The notes beneath the pieces were generated by a model. That model did not search any database, was not told the origin of the DNA, and saw only the letters and a program-made list of their open reading frames with translations. Shown here piece by piece: positions 52,731 to 64,000 of a DNA stretch of 64,000 bases (the stretch's first letter is position 1; each line of letters begins with the position of its first letter). The position numbers and the translations under genes were made by a program. Location of the stretch: the NCBI GenBank assembly GCA_024803745.1, contig JANJXV010000013.1:36570001-36634000 (forward strand). The letters are read 5' to 3'. This DNA is from Megascapheus bottae. Its lineage: Eukaryota > Chordata > Mammalia > Rodentia > Geomyidae.

Positions 52731-53134
52731 TCCCAGGGCTCATTCATTGGCTATGTGATGATGGGGGGAGGGGCATAACAAAGAAAATGATGGGGTCTTC
52801 CTCCATGGCCTCCTTCCCATTCTTTATAATGCAGAGAGGCCCAAGGCGTGGTCCAATGGGAGACCAAGAATGTGTCAGCGTATACTGTCAATGAAAGGGC
52901 TGGTCTCTATTTCGATGACCTCTGTATGTAGAAAAAAAATGCCTCCTCATTTTTGTTACTTCTCCTTGGTGCTGATTCAGCCCTGGGGGAATCATATCTA
53001 CTTTTCTGACTGCAACATAGCAGCCTCCCTAAAAAACAACAAACAACAATAACAACACTAATGATACTAAAACACCCCCATCATCCTGCTTGGTCCAGGC
53101 AAAGAATCTTTGATCTGGGAATCCCCAAGCATTT
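52731..53134. other. Unique sequence
   Basis: Nothing recognised. (AAC)n-like simple sequence at 53033-53060. Confidence 0.35.
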
Positions 53135-53250
53135 TGCCAACACAGCCCAGTGGCTAGTATTATTATCTCCCTTTTACAGATGGAGAAAATGAGGCACAAG
53201 AAGTTTAAGCCAGGGGCTGAAGGTCATGCAGGGCATCATTAATAAGGGGA
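53135..53250 (-). mobile_element. MIR fragment
   Basis: GTATTATTATCTCCCTTTTACAGATGGAGAAAATGAGGCAC: antisense MIR core, well preserved, with a degraded right side. Confidence 0.8.
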
Positions 53251-53254
53251 TGTG

Positions 53255-55335
53255 AGGAATTAAGATTGTTTGCACTGAAACACAAGCTCTAGGCACTTAA
53301 CAGGCTTTTGGTTGGCCCATGGGTGCTCTTTATGAGGATGGTGTATTTTTATAAACCATATCATAAAAGTGAATACCAATCATTAGATTTTACTTCAAGC
53401 ATGTGTCTTTCACAATCGTACATTGGGTGAGCATGTGACAGACACTCCCCTGGGCTGAGTACCAGTTGGATACATGGTTCTCTTAATACCTAGGTAGGTT
53501 CCCAGTGATTCAGGAAGTGTGCTAGCCTTCTCTACCATGATTGAAAGCTGGCATTCCAGTGACAGGGGCGCTGATGTGAGCTCCAGAGGACCTTACTCTG
53601 AAGCAAGGCTGTTCACCTTGGAGAAGAAACTTAGTTGGCTTCCTTTGCCTTTTTTTTTCCATTGTAAGGTGAATGATTTGCATGAAATCACTGGTGTTAT
53701 GTGATTAAAAACCAATTCATGGTTTTATAAAAACTCACCCTACTACATTTTCTTTCCCTTCCAAACATTAAAGAGTATTTCATTTCCCAGGTCTGCGCCA
53801 TTGGAATTCTCCATATCAGCTTTCTTGTTCCTTTGTTCCTTCCCCTCCCCGCCCAAAGGGATTCAAACTTGTAAGCAATAAAGATTCAGAGTTAAGTGAA
53901 GAAAGTAGATACTACTGTAGGTATTTTGTACGGTGATGGGTTCAATGCACGGACAGTTATTTGTTCACAGAACTGCTATGAGGGGTGGGGAAATGGAAAC
54001 ACAGTGTCACTGCACTGTTGTCAGCATCAGGCATCATAACGCAGGTTTTGCCCAAGTCCTTCTGGCAGCCATGAGGCTGGAGACTAGAGAAGGGCTAAGG
54101 AGATTCATTGCTAAAACACTCCCAACTCTACAGTATTATCACTCCCTACGAGAACATTCCTGGAAGAACTTAATCTATTTCTTAGACCCATGCCTTCCCA
54201 GACATCTCAGAAGATGTTGTTTTGTAGCTCCTAATTTACCAGCTAGGAAATTACTGCCAAAGATATATTGAGTACAAATATTACTTTTCATGGTGTATTA
54301 TTCAGACTGAGTTATGCTGCACTAAGAAACAATCCTGTGACTTTACTCAGTAAATATTGATTTTTTACTCTCCAAATATCTAATGCAGGCTGGATGAACT
54401 TCCTCTTTGTTCTAGATCATCTAGAACAACCAAACTTCAAGATATATTGCAGGAGAAGAGAATGATGACATATCAGTCATTAACATTAACCTCTTTAGTC
54501 GGGAGGTAGACAGGGCACTTAGGCGCACAGCCAATTCCCAAAGCCAATCACATGGTGCCAACCTAGCTTCAAGGCTGGCTGAGAAATAGGATATCTCAGG
54601 AACTACCAAGCAGGCACTTGCTCTTTCTTTCATAGTAAAAAGAGCTAGTGCTTTAGTCCCAAGGTGAGACCTTGGTAGTTCTCCATGTCTTTCTGTCTCT
54701 AAGATTCCAGAAGACACATTCCAGGGCTTCTCAAAGGCCAAGTCAAATCCACCACATATTCAGTTTGGAGACATAGTCTACATGTCTGTGTGGGATTCTT
54801 GGGGAATCTGCAGATAATCTTTCTCTATAAATCTTTCCCCACTAGCCTACCTGGCTCCTAGAGTCATCATGATTAATATTACTCTTTGTGAGCCACTTTA
54901 AGGATATGTATATTCAAATAGGTTAAACAACGAGTAATCTTGTATTATATTCGAATACTTGCTGGGAGCAGCACATGGGGTAAATGTGGGATCTAAGAAA
55001 ATATGTATCGGTGGATTCTCTGGATCAGAAAGCAAATTCAGGGGGCTGGGTTGGAGAAGATACAGTACCTCAAAGAGGAAGAGGATGGAGGCTTCAGGAG
55101 GGTTTTCCTAATTTCACCCTGGCTAAGTCCTCACCCTGATGCTGGCCTCGGAGCGGGCACATGTACCTTAACACATCCAAAGGCACGGCTCATTCATCTT
55201 TTAGATGAAGCTTGCTCTTTGGAAATACAAACATCCATCCAAAGAACAGTTACAAATAGAAATGAGACTGAAAAGCAGGGTCTGAATATTCGTTCCCAGC
55301 TAGAGGCCTGTTTTTCTGGAGTTGGCGCTAAAAAA
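53255..55335. other. Long unique block
   Basis: No repeat confidently recognised over about 2 kb. 54500-54720 has the look of an unnamed old repeat (GCCAATCACATGGTGCC, GCTTCAAGGCTGGCTGAG). The 106-residue minus frame there and the start of the frame at 55003 carry no domain I recognise. Confidence 0.4.
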
Positions 55336-55339
55336 TGTA

Positions 55340-55485
55340 TCATAAATCCTGACTCTGCCACCTACTCATTGGGCCTCCTGTGTACTTGTAAAACACAGCT
55401 GTGTGCTCTTGAGCAAGTTGCATACCGTGGCTGTACCTCTGTGAGTAGGACTAAAGGAAAGAATTAATGGTGAGGGCTCAGTATA
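55340..55485 (+). mobile_element. MIR fragment
   Basis: ATCCTGACTCTGCCACCTACTC, GTGTGCTCTTGAGCAAGTTGCATACC, TGTACCTCTGTGAG: sense MIR. It explains the end of the open frame at 55003-55467. Confidence 0.82.
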
Positions 55486-55511
55486 TCTGAAATACATCTG
55501 TCTTCGTGTGC

Positions 55512-55538
55512 TCTGTGTGTGTGTGTGTGTGTGTGTAT
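55512..55538. repeat. (TG)n microsatellite
   Basis: About 13 TG units. Confidence 0.95.
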
Positions 55539-55774
55539 CAAATCTTTGTCTAGATTCCCAGGTTTCCATGGTTCTCTGAAAGATCAGAGGGGGCAAATAA
55601 GAAGCCAAAATAGGAAAAGCATGTGAATTCTATCCACTTGTTTAAAATTCAAGTTGTCTAGGTGAGATTTAATTGGGGAAAAATGGGTCCTTTGCTAAAA
55701 TGAATTCCTCTGGAATCCTCTGGCTGATCTTCAGTATTTCTTCCTCTCTGGAATCCTCTGATTGGCTGATCTTT

Positions 55775-56561
55775 TTTTTTATTAAATTTATTTTATTGTA
55801 ATTAGTAAAAGGGTTACATGATATTTGCCAGATAGAAGGTGCATTAATTCACATACATTGATACCCTTTCACATGTCTTGGTACCCATTTCCCTCCCCCC
55901 CACACTCCCCACCCGTCTTGGTTTTCCCCCCTTCCCTATCAAATTTCAAATATCCAAATACAAATAAATTCAATATATCAGATAACAAAGTGAGATACTA
56001 TACCAATATGAGATAACCAAGGGACAGCAAAGGAGATGAGAGACAACATAGTACATTAAGGACAACAATCATTCATTATATGGCTTTTGTTTCAATATCC
56101 TGGAGGTCCTTTCAATTAGCTTCACATTATATGGCCTTATGTATCAAGATTTTGCTCTATTGCAGATCTCTGCTAGGAGAGCCCAAGGTTTCTACTGATT
56201 ATAATGAATGAGGGAAACCATTGAGCCTAAGTTCCTTTGAGTCTGGCTTACTTCACTTAATATGATTTTTTTCTAAGTCTTTCCATTTCCTAACAAATGG
56301 GGCGATGTCATTCTTTCTGACAGCAGCATAGAATTGCATTGTATACAAATACCACAACTTGTTGATCCACTCATCAACTGAGGGACATCTAGGTTGGTTC
56401 CATATCTTTGCTATGGTGAATAGTGCTGCAATGAACATTGTTGTGCTAGTGGGTTTAGTATGTCCTTGTTTCTGGATGGTTGGGTAAATGCCAAGTAGTG
56501 GAATTGCTGGGTCATAGGGGAGTTCTATGTTTAGCCTTTTGAGGCACTGCCACACTGCTTT
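55775..56561 (-). mobile_element. Young 5'-truncated L1
   Basis: 787 bp antisense: poly(A) (T-run 55775-55780), full 3' UTR and the ORF2 C-terminal end. A perfect 16-bp TSD, TGATTGGCTGATCTTT, lies at 55759-55774 and 56562-56577. Same subfamily as 4450 and 17355. Confidence 0.97.
56253..56561 (-). pseudogene. L1 ORF2p C-terminal remnant
   Basis: Minus-strand frame of about 100 residues ending at the natural ORF2 stop. It contains YDPAIPLLGIYPTIQKQGH, IAKIWNQPRCPSVDEWIN and the terminal FVRKWKDLEKNHIK. All catalytic domains are missing owing to 5' truncation, and no ATG starts the frame. It runs 24 residues further upstream than the copy at 17355. Confidence 0.94.
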
Positions 56562-56577
56562 TGATTGGCTGATCTTT

Positions 56578-57338
56578 ACTGTCTCTTTGAAGTAAGATCC
56601 CAGAGGAGAAGACCTTCAAAATGCTTTATTATCACTCATTTTGCTGTTGTTGTGATTTTAGCTTGGGTTTTGATCAGGATAGGTTGTAGTAGTAGCTACT
56701 ACAATCCTTCCCAAAAGCTCCCCAATGGCCATTTTCAATAAATTGTACTGGTATAAGGTTAAGATCTGTTTTTTTTCCCTTAGGAAGAATTATGTTCACA
56801 ATTCCAGCTAATGGTAGAGTGTTTTGTCTCTAAAGGATAATCAAGACCCAGTGTTTCAGATGGCTTTCAAAGTGAGTTACCATTCACATACAAATTTAAA
56901 CCACATGATACTTTGTACAGATACCGGACTATGTGGAAATCTGTACAGTCAGGAAATTGCTCAGAACAGATCTTCCCTGGTGGGAATTAGTACTTGGCTA
57001 AGAATGACGTAGCTCTTTCTGGGGAGGTATGGAGACCTCAATTTTAATACTTTCTTTCTTAGACTGTTACATGGGTGACATTATATGCTTTTGTATGTTT
57101 CTCTAAATTTTTCTATAATTTGTCTTTGACTATTCACAGATAATTGTACATTTGCTTTTCCAAAATTTGATTTTTAATCCTTTATATACAAGAAAACAAT
57201 GTAACCACTCAAAAAATTTTATGAAGAGCTTAACTCTAACTCCTGCTGTTAAGGTGATCATGATCTGGCTAAAATCTATTATCCTAACACCAGCCCTTCT
57301 TGGTTGTGTTCCTCGCCTTCTTTGAGGTTACTCACCTT
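56578..57338. other. Unique sequence
   Basis: Nothing recognised. Confidence 0.35.
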
Positions 57339-57339
57339 C

Positions 57340-57470
57340 TTTGAGGCAGTATTCTCATCATAAACTAGAGATAAAAGGGTTTCCGGCTCACAGAGTCCTC
57401 AAGATTAAAGAAGCTGAGCAATACATCACACCAAGTATCTGGAACTTAGTAAAGATTCAAAACTATGCTT
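57340..57470 (+). mobile_element. MIR 3' part
   Basis: TCATCATAAACTAGAGATAAAAGGG, CACAGAGTCCTCAAGATTAAAG, CAAGTATCTGGAACTTAGTAAAG: sense MIR 3' half. Confidence 0.6.
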
Positions 57471-58073
57471 GCATACAACATTTCAGACCTGTTCAGTGCT
57501 CTTTGAAGAATGCTTAGACAGGGAAGAGCCAGAAAGGAATGTTTCTGGGATCTTAACTCACCACTGTCTATTCTGATAGCAGCCTGCTATAGAAACTCTG
57601 TAGCAAAATTTCCCTGTGGCCTCTATTTTCTCTTTCCATGACCCACAGACATCTTGCCGCCATAGGCCTCTCCATGCTGTAGAGTCATGTAGGATGAACA
57701 CTTGTGTTTGGGCTTCCTGTGTTAGCAGAGTTGCCCTGATTTTTGCTCTGTGGCCAGCCTATGTACCTTATAACTTTCCATTGCCAGAAGAGACCTTTTG
57801 CTCATCCACCAGGTAGACCTGCTGACAAAGGCCACCTGCCATTCCCAGAATGCCCTTGGGCAGTCAGAGGAGCAGAAAAACCAGCTGTGTCTCTAGCTGG
57901 ATGGCCATCTTGCCTAGTGTTACCAAAGAGTAATTAAGTCATCCCATAAAACTCAGTGGTGGAGGCTGAGGTTGTGGTTCAGAACAGACTGGGTCAATGC
58001 CAAGCCTGCTTTGACTTCAGCCTGTCCACATCCCAGCCGTGCCTTTTGTCTAAGGCTTGATGTAGGGAGATGA
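57471..58073. other. Unique sequence
   Basis: No repeat or exon recognised. Confidence 0.35.
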
Positions 58074-58074
58074 G

Positions 58075-58265
58075 AACTAATCCTAGTGTAAGAAGGCTTG
58101 GAATTGTACTTTTCCCACCGTTTACCTGCTGTACGGACTTAGACAAGGAACGTGACCTCTTCGAGCTATTGTTTCCTCATCTTAAAAAGGTGATAGTAAT
58201 CTTTCCTTACCTTAGGGTTGTTGAAGGCAGTTTGCACGATCTAATGACTTGAAGGCCTTTGTCTG
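58075..58265 (+). mobile_element. MIR, long fragment
   Basis: GTTTACCTGCTGTACGGACTTAGACAAGG, CTATTGTTTCCTCATCTTAAAAAGGTGATAGTAATC, CCTTAGGGTTGTTGAAGGC: sense MIR from core to 3' region. Confidence 0.88.
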
Positions 58266-59083
58266 TTATTGTGAGTTCACATAGTGCTTTTACGGACAAG
58301 TGGGTAGAAACCGAAGAAGGAAACTCCTGAGGACTGAACTTTTTCCCCATTCTTTACAAACAGAATTCCTGAATCCCAACTCTCCTATTGGCTTAAAACT
58401 TCTCAGAGCAAATCACAGTGACTGTCTTAAGCCCTGCCCTCGGCAACATTTCCTCCATGTTTTTATGCTTACTCTGAGCTGGAGGTCTGGTATGTCAGAG
58501 GTAGGGATGACCCCAGAGACCACACATGGATGTCTTAGGAAAGTCCATGGTATGCTTGGACGAGGCATTAGATGTGGAGGTGATATGGATAGGAGTAGTT
58601 GTCCAAATGATTACTTGATTTCCTCCATCTACCACTCAGGAGACATGAAACTTCTCTCGTATAATGGTTATGCAGATCATCAGAGATGATGTGGGGAGAG
58701 CTCCAACATAGGCCTTATGGAATTCAATAATCATGGAAACAGCTGCTAGTAATCAGTAGTCTTTGAGTGGCAATCTGCCTTCCAAGAACATAGGACCAAT
58801 GCACTCTCCTGAGAGCCATTGCTGTCTGCTTCTTTCTTTCTGACTGTTGTAGAGTTTCACTTAACCCAGATTTTTATATACAAATCTCAGGGGTGAGGGT
58901 GCCCACAGCAAGATTTGCACGGGAATATCTTTGGGGACTTTCCCTCAGGGCTGTGATTTTGAATGACTGTTCTTCAATGATGATAATAGATGAGGGCTGG
59001 TAGAACTGGGTATGTTTTAATAGCTGATGTCTGAAAATCCTGAGTTGTATACATGGAATATTCATTCCTACGTCGAAGCAGAA
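58266..59083. other. Unique sequence
   Basis: Nothing recognised. The 129-residue frame at 58300-58689 shows no domain. Confidence 0.4.
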
Positions 59084-59084
59084 T

Positions 59085-59180
59085 TAGTTCTAAGCACAGA
59101 AGTAGGTTCTGAGCATGTGGTTCCTGCCCTCATGGATCTGGCAGTCTTGTAGGGAAGCAGGTAAGTGAGATGAGTAGGAA
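59085..59180 (-). mobile_element. L2 fragment
   Basis: AGTAGGTTCTGAGCATGTGG, TTCCTGCCCTCATGGATCTGGCAGTC: antisense L2. Confidence 0.6.
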
Positions 59181-59442
59181 TTAGAACCCTAGTTGGGTAA
59201 GTGGACAGCTCACATCCTTGGTGGGATGGAAGGGTGATATGTTCTTTGTCAGGAGACTTAGTTTTGGGGTCGAGGTTCTGACTCTTTGAGCAAATCCCTT
59301 GCAACAGGGGTTTGCTGACCTCAGTATTGTGTTCTATGAACTATTTCAACTGATTTTTTTTTCCCTGTCATACAAAGGCTTCGGGATTGGGAGAACAGGT
59401 AGCATTTTGGTTTAAAGTGAAATTAGGATAATTTTACCCTCA

Positions 59443-59497
59443 AAAAAGAAAGGAAGGAAGAAAGAAAGAAAGAAAGAAGAAAGGAAGAGAGAGAGAG
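59443..59497. repeat. GA/GAAA-rich simple repeat
   Basis: Purine-only AAAGAAAGGAAGG and GAAAGAAAG blocks ending in (GA)n. Confidence 0.95.
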
Positions 59498-60383
59498 GCG
59501 GGGCAGGCTTAGGAGGAAGAGATTGTTGCTGTTTATTTTTCACCTTTCGGAGTTGAAGTTAGACCTCTCTAGCTAGGTAGTTAAGGATGGCATCTGGGAC
59601 TGGCTCCAGCATGATGGTGTGGGGATATGATGCAGAAAGAATTACCTATCAAGCCTGGTGGGCTCTGGGTTCCAAACACACATGCCCTTGACAGCCGTGG
59701 CCACATGTGTTCCTTCAGACTCCATCCAGTCAGGGGGCCCCTTACTCATTCAGAAACGGAGAAATCAAATCTCAGATCAGCTTCGCAATCGGGCTTCACA
59801 GTGGAGTTACCAGCCACCAGCACGTGTCCATTCTCAATCAGGAACACCGAAAAGGAAGAGGAATCAAGGGAGCCCGTGTGTAGCAGGAAGGAGACAGCAA
59901 ACAGTCTCCGGACCCTCCATAAGGAATCTATTTTTCTCTTTCTTTTGTTTTCAAAGGATCCTGCACTGTCTGCCTTAAACACTTGCCTGTCCAGTTAGCG
60001 CTTTAACACAGAGAGAAAATGAACCCAGATCCTAGGCTGGTATCATTTCCTTGGCAAAGTGTAACTCATTGATCAACTATTCCTTGGCTTGGCTAACATG
60101 GGAACTTCCAGGGGAAATTCGCCCTGCTCAAGGAGGTAATTGAAAATGACTTTAAGAAACCAAAAGGAAAAGAAACTTTCCTTCAAAATCCCTTGGCCAC
60201 CGGTGAAAGAAGTATAAATGCAGATGGATAAAGTAGATTTGGACATCTAGGTAAGCCCCAGGGTTTTGAGAATGGATTGGTTGATGGCAGACATGTGACT
60301 ACATCACACTCATTCTGGTACTGAGTTAAAATGGCTTCTCCCTAAGAGAAATTTTTTTTCTCCAGGGTGTTTCATTTCTTCTG

Positions 60384-60386
<3 letters not shown>
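59498..60386. other. Unique sequence
   Basis: Open frames at 59627-59998 on both strands overlap each other and have no motif. No repeat recognised. Confidence 0.4.

Positions 60387-60387
<1 letters not shown>

Positions 60388-60428
<41 letters not shown>
60388..60428. repeat. (TG)n microsatellite at a SINE tail
   Basis: About 20 TG units joined to the Geo 3' end of the SINE at 60429. Confidence 0.98.
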
Positions 60429-60430
<2 letters not shown>

Positions 60431-60645
60431 TGAGGCTTGAACTCAGGGCCTGGACACTGTACCTGAGCTTTTTGGCTCAAGGCAGGCTCTCTACCACTTG
60501 AGCCATGGCTCTGCTTATGGTTTTGGTGATTAATCAGAGATAAGAATCTCACAGAGTTTTCTGCCTGGGTTGTCTTTGAACTGTAACCCTCAGATCTCAG
60601 CCTCTGAGTAGCTAGGATTACAGGTGTGCGCGACTGGTGTTTGGC
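60429..60645 (-). mobile_element. B1-like/Geo composite SINE
   Basis: Antisense: GAGGCTTGAACTCAGGGCCTGG, CTCTACCACTTGAGCCATGG, CTCAGCCTCTGAGTAGCTAGG, GGTGTGCGCGACTGGTG. Confidence 0.94.
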
Positions 60646-60649
60646 TTTC

Positions 60650-62590
60650 AGAGGGTTTTTGTGAAACATCTGTTTCTATAATCTCATTAGGTCTTTTCCA
60701 AGAGTCTACGGTGTGGTGTGTGGGGAGGCAGGAGTGGTGGGGAAGTACAAATGGAAGAATGGTGGTAGATACATGCTGCAGCCAGCAGAGAGGAGCTTTC
60801 CGCCTTGTAGGTGAACTTCATGAGGTTGTGGGCACCATGATAAAGGACTGCCTCCCAGGAACTGTGTCAGAGCTGGGGATACAGCTACTGCCAACCCAAG
60901 TACAGTAGGGACAAAGTGGGACAAAGATTAAGAGCTCCCATCTTTCTCTTTCCGTCTCTCAACTTTCTGCTGTGCCCTCATTGGCTGAGTCTAAAAGCCA
61001 GAAGGCAAGGAAGTTTGGCAATGCATGCCCAAAGTTGGTCTCTTTAGGCATAGTAGGGCTGGTCTTCTGGAGGGAGTTTGCAGAGCTGGGAAGCAGAGCC
61101 TAATCAGTTAATGCCAAATAAGACACTTTAAACTCCCACAACCTAGGACCTGGAAAACCCAATCACAGGTCCCAGTGATCCGTGGGGGAATCTCCAGAGG
61201 TCCCCAGCCAGTCTTTTCTTATTGCCTTGAGCATTCTAAAGGACAGTAGGAGGAAGTTCTTTGTCTGAGTTCTTGGTTCTTTGACTTGTCCTTTTCTGGA
61301 AGATGAGAGGCCAATCCTCTCCCCGAAGACAAATCAACGATTTCCACTTAGGAGAAGGGAGGCGACACCAGAATTTGTGGAGCATTTATTACTGGTGGTA
61401 TCTAGAGACAGGCTCTTTGTGTGTGTGTTGCCTGTCTTAATTGTTGGGTGATTAATTCTGGGAAATAAACAGCTCCAGAGCCAGCTGTCTTTGTAAGGTG
61501 TAGGCAGAACTGGCTCTAGGAACCTGGTGATGCTAATGAAGTTTTACTTCAAAGCCTTTCCTCTTCCCTGATTCCCACGAGATCCACCTCAAACCCATGG
61601 TTCAAGCACACAGGTATCTCCCCTATTCGGCAGTAATAGAATGTCTCATGAATTTATTTACTCCAGATGCTGGGAACTTACTGTGCTACCCCTCCCAAGA
61701 GATTCTGTGTTTTCCAGACAGCCAGAGTGGGTGGTGCTGAGCCCAAAAGAGTGAATCAGTAATGGTGGAATCCCAGGCATTCAGAAGGCTCATATTTCTA
61801 GGGTGGGTTGCTTTCGTACAGCTTTTCTATTACACAAAGAAGGCAGCCACCTATTGTCCCCCCCAAAAGGAGGTAGTCCCTATGGGTGTGGTGAAGGGGA
61901 GGGAGCAGAGGCACCTCCTGGTTGGAGCTAGGGTTGTCTTCATTTTTCAAAACCAAATCCATCCTTTGGAAAGAAAAGCCACTTAACGATCCACACAGCC
62001 TCTCAAAGCATGGGGCAGTAGTGTTCCCCTCCTCTCTGAAACTGGGTTCCCTTGACCCGGAACATGAAGCTGTAGTTATGCAATGTCCCCACTGGCAAAG
62101 CTGTTTGAGCCCCTTGTCCCCAGCTCTGCTGCCTTTCCGAGAAGAAGATGTGGCCTTTGAGTAAAACAGGGCTACTGAATAGAGGCCCTGGTGCCAAATG
62201 AAGCAGCCAAGAGAAGGCGGGGAGGAGGAAAATCCTGACTTATGTGGAGATGAGACAACTGCCCTCCTGCCAAAGGCTGGGTGTTCTGCAGCACCTCTGG
62301 GGTCATGATGGGGTCACACTGAACTGTGGGCTGGAAGGGGGCAGGCTAGGCTGAGCAGATGATTTCATGAGAGAGTGAGAAAAACGTCTACTTTGTTGGG
62401 GAGCTGAAGGCTTGGTCAAGGCTACAACTTACAGACTTTGCAAAGGCCAGGGAATGGGCTTTCCATTAACATTATAACCAACAGCAATGACATCACTACT
62501 AGCATTTATCAAACAAACACGGACTAAAAAAAAAAAAAGCAGAACACCCCAGCCCTTAATGTACATAATTTAATTAGATCATTTTGGAAG
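60650..62590. other. Longest repeat-poor block
   Basis: About 1.9 kb in which I recognise no interspersed repeat. A palindromic STAT-type TTCTGGGAA lies at 61456-61464 and an A-run at 62527-62538. No exon supported. Best single interval in which to test conservation. Confidence 0.45.
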
Positions 62591-62594
62591 TCCT

Positions 62595-62705
62595 ATTTAC
62601 TCACTCAACCATATTTATGGAGTTCCTACTATGAGTCAGACACAATTCTAGATGCTGAGGGCAGATAGCTCAAGGGACAGAACAGATTAAATCCCTGTTC
62701 TAAGT
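62595..62705 (-). mobile_element. L2 3' end
   Basis: ACTCAACCATATTTATGGAGTTCC, ACTATGAGTCAGACACAATTCTAGATGC, AACAGATTAAATCCCTGTTC: antisense L2. Confidence 0.85.
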
Positions 62706-62839
62706 AATAGGACCCCTCACTATGTGCAAGTAACACTGTCTAACTCCAGGGAGTGCCATACACACAGGCCACTGTGCAAGGGCTACCCTGCTGTGGAATA
62801 GTCTGCCGGCCCCTCACTGTGGAGCTCATATTCTGGAGA

Positions 62840-62985
62840 AGGTTAGTAAAATGCCGGCATGTCAGTATTATTATGTCCTATTGCCCTATGGGAAATAGAT
62901 ACACAGAGGGTTAAGTATTTTGCTCAGGGTTTCAGCCCCAAATGACTGCTGTGATTCGTATCACTGTTGGTCTGACCAGGAGTCC
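62840..62985 (-). mobile_element. MIR fragment
   Basis: CAGTATTATTATGTCCTATTGCCC, GGGTTAAGTATTTTGCTCAGGG: antisense MIR, diverged. Confidence 0.7.
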
Positions 62986-64000
62986 TGGTGATCCATCCGT
63001 ACCATGTACCTACTGTTCTCTTCCTGGTAGAGACAGGGAGGAGGGAGAAGCTGGCTTAGTGAAGCCAGAGCTGAGTTGCCTGGGTTAGTAGAGATAGCAT
63101 GTCCAGATCAAGTTCAGTAGGAACTGGGTGTCAGGTCTTGGAGGACCCCAGAGTGAGGCTAACTTACTCATGGAAATGTTTGGCCAGGGTAAGACAAGTT
63201 GGGAAGTCTAGCCTTTCCTCCTCACTAGCTGAGAAAGCTTGAGTTTACTCAAAGGGATCTGCTGTTGGATGACTTCATTGTCTTCAGGGGACCAGTCAGC
63301 TATTGCTTGGTTCGATAATTCATCATTTAGTCATTCAGCAACCTAGCTAGCTGCATTTGGGGAATTTTGCACATACATGAAGTGCTGATTTAGAACAGAG
63401 GAGAACGAGTTGTCAGATACTCTTGGGGGTGATTTTCCTAAATAATTTAAGCATGGGCAAGAAGAACTGGCTCGTCTTTGGGGAAATCTCACCCTGATAA
63501 GGTTGGATCTAGTTTTCACAACAATAAACTTGAGTCTAACCGTTTTGTGTCAGGCACGGTATGGTCTCAGATATGAAAGGTGGAGAGCGTTGTCTAAATT
63601 CTCCTATTTTTTTTCCAAGTTTTTATCTTGGTGAGGGAGAAAAGATGGCTTCTGGTTGTCTGTCTCCTTCTCTTTTGCTGTGTCTCGCTTCTCCCACCCT
63701 CCCAGATGTACCTGAATGTGGAGTGGCCTTTGGAAGGCAGGACAAAGCCTCCAGAACTCACATGGCAGTCCTTCAGGAGTCCATGTTCCAAGCATCAAAT
63801 CTCTATGCAGGACAGAACCAAATGAAACCACATCTCTTGGGAAGCTTATACCGCAATGCCCATCTTTTCCCATTGGTTAGATCTCCTTTTACCGACACCT
63901 AAAGACACCCGGAGGTCTGAGGGAAGAGAAGACTGTTCAGGTAAATTGGTCATAGCTGCTTAGAGGAAAGCAACAATGCCAGAGTAAATAAATGCCTGGC
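62986..64000. other. Unique sequence
   Basis: No repeat recognised. Frames at 63561-63902 on both strands overlap one another and show no domain. Confidence 0.4.

Noticed and set aside
55003..55467. 154-residue open frame
   Set aside because: Its 3' third is a MIR; the rest shows no domain, start context or exon structure.

Overview
This 64 kb window is non-coding nuclear DNA of a mammal. It is almost certainly a rodent of superfamily Geomyoidea (kangaroo rats, pocket mice, pocket gophers). The host call rests on two abundant SINE types. One is the dimeric IDL-Geo element, with a tRNA-Ala/ID-like left part and a 'Geo' right part (for example 44695-44885); it is described in the literature as restricted to Geomyoidea. 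The other is a composite with a 7SL/B1-like left part and the same Geo-type right part, of which about 25 copies are visible. Ancient mammalian repeats (MIR, L2, MER2-type DNA transposon, old L1) lie beneath these. Repeat families were recognised by eye from remembered consensus features, so boundaries are mostly good to about 10-20 bases. Exact boundaries are given where target-site duplications (TSDs) are visible.

I find no protein-coding exon I can defend, no tRNA, rRNA or snRNA gene, and no CpG island. The longer open frames come from microsatellites, SINEs, L1 or MIR. The only recognisable protein remnants are the C-terminal ends of L1 ORF2p in two young 5'-truncated L1 insertions (17355-17585 and 56253-56561). 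The window looks intergenic or deep intronic.

Layout. 0-20 kb is SINE-rich, with a 597-bp nearly pure pyrimidine tract at 10.5-11.1 kb and a young L1 that split a SINE at 17.2-18.2 kb. 20-34 kb is poorer in SINEs, with long repeat-poor blocks (21.4-22.7, 28.9-29.6 and 31.8-33.4 kb) that are the best places to look for conserved regulatory DNA. 34-43 kb mixes SINEs, MIR and L2 with two local look-alike pairs. 43.7-48.7 kb holds two antisense L1 fossils loaded with nested SINEs and TG arrays; the first has a 5' inversion of the twin-priming type. 49-64 kb holds a MER2-type transposon, one young IDL-Geo with perfect TSDs, a young L1 at 55.8-56.6 kb, and long unique blocks.

Nothing here works as an operon or a multi-gene system, and I did not find an undescribed biological system. 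What can be read is the history of insertions: three young L1 insertions of one subfamily, several exact nested insertions, microsatellites repeatedly born at SINE 3' tails, and a few local duplications.
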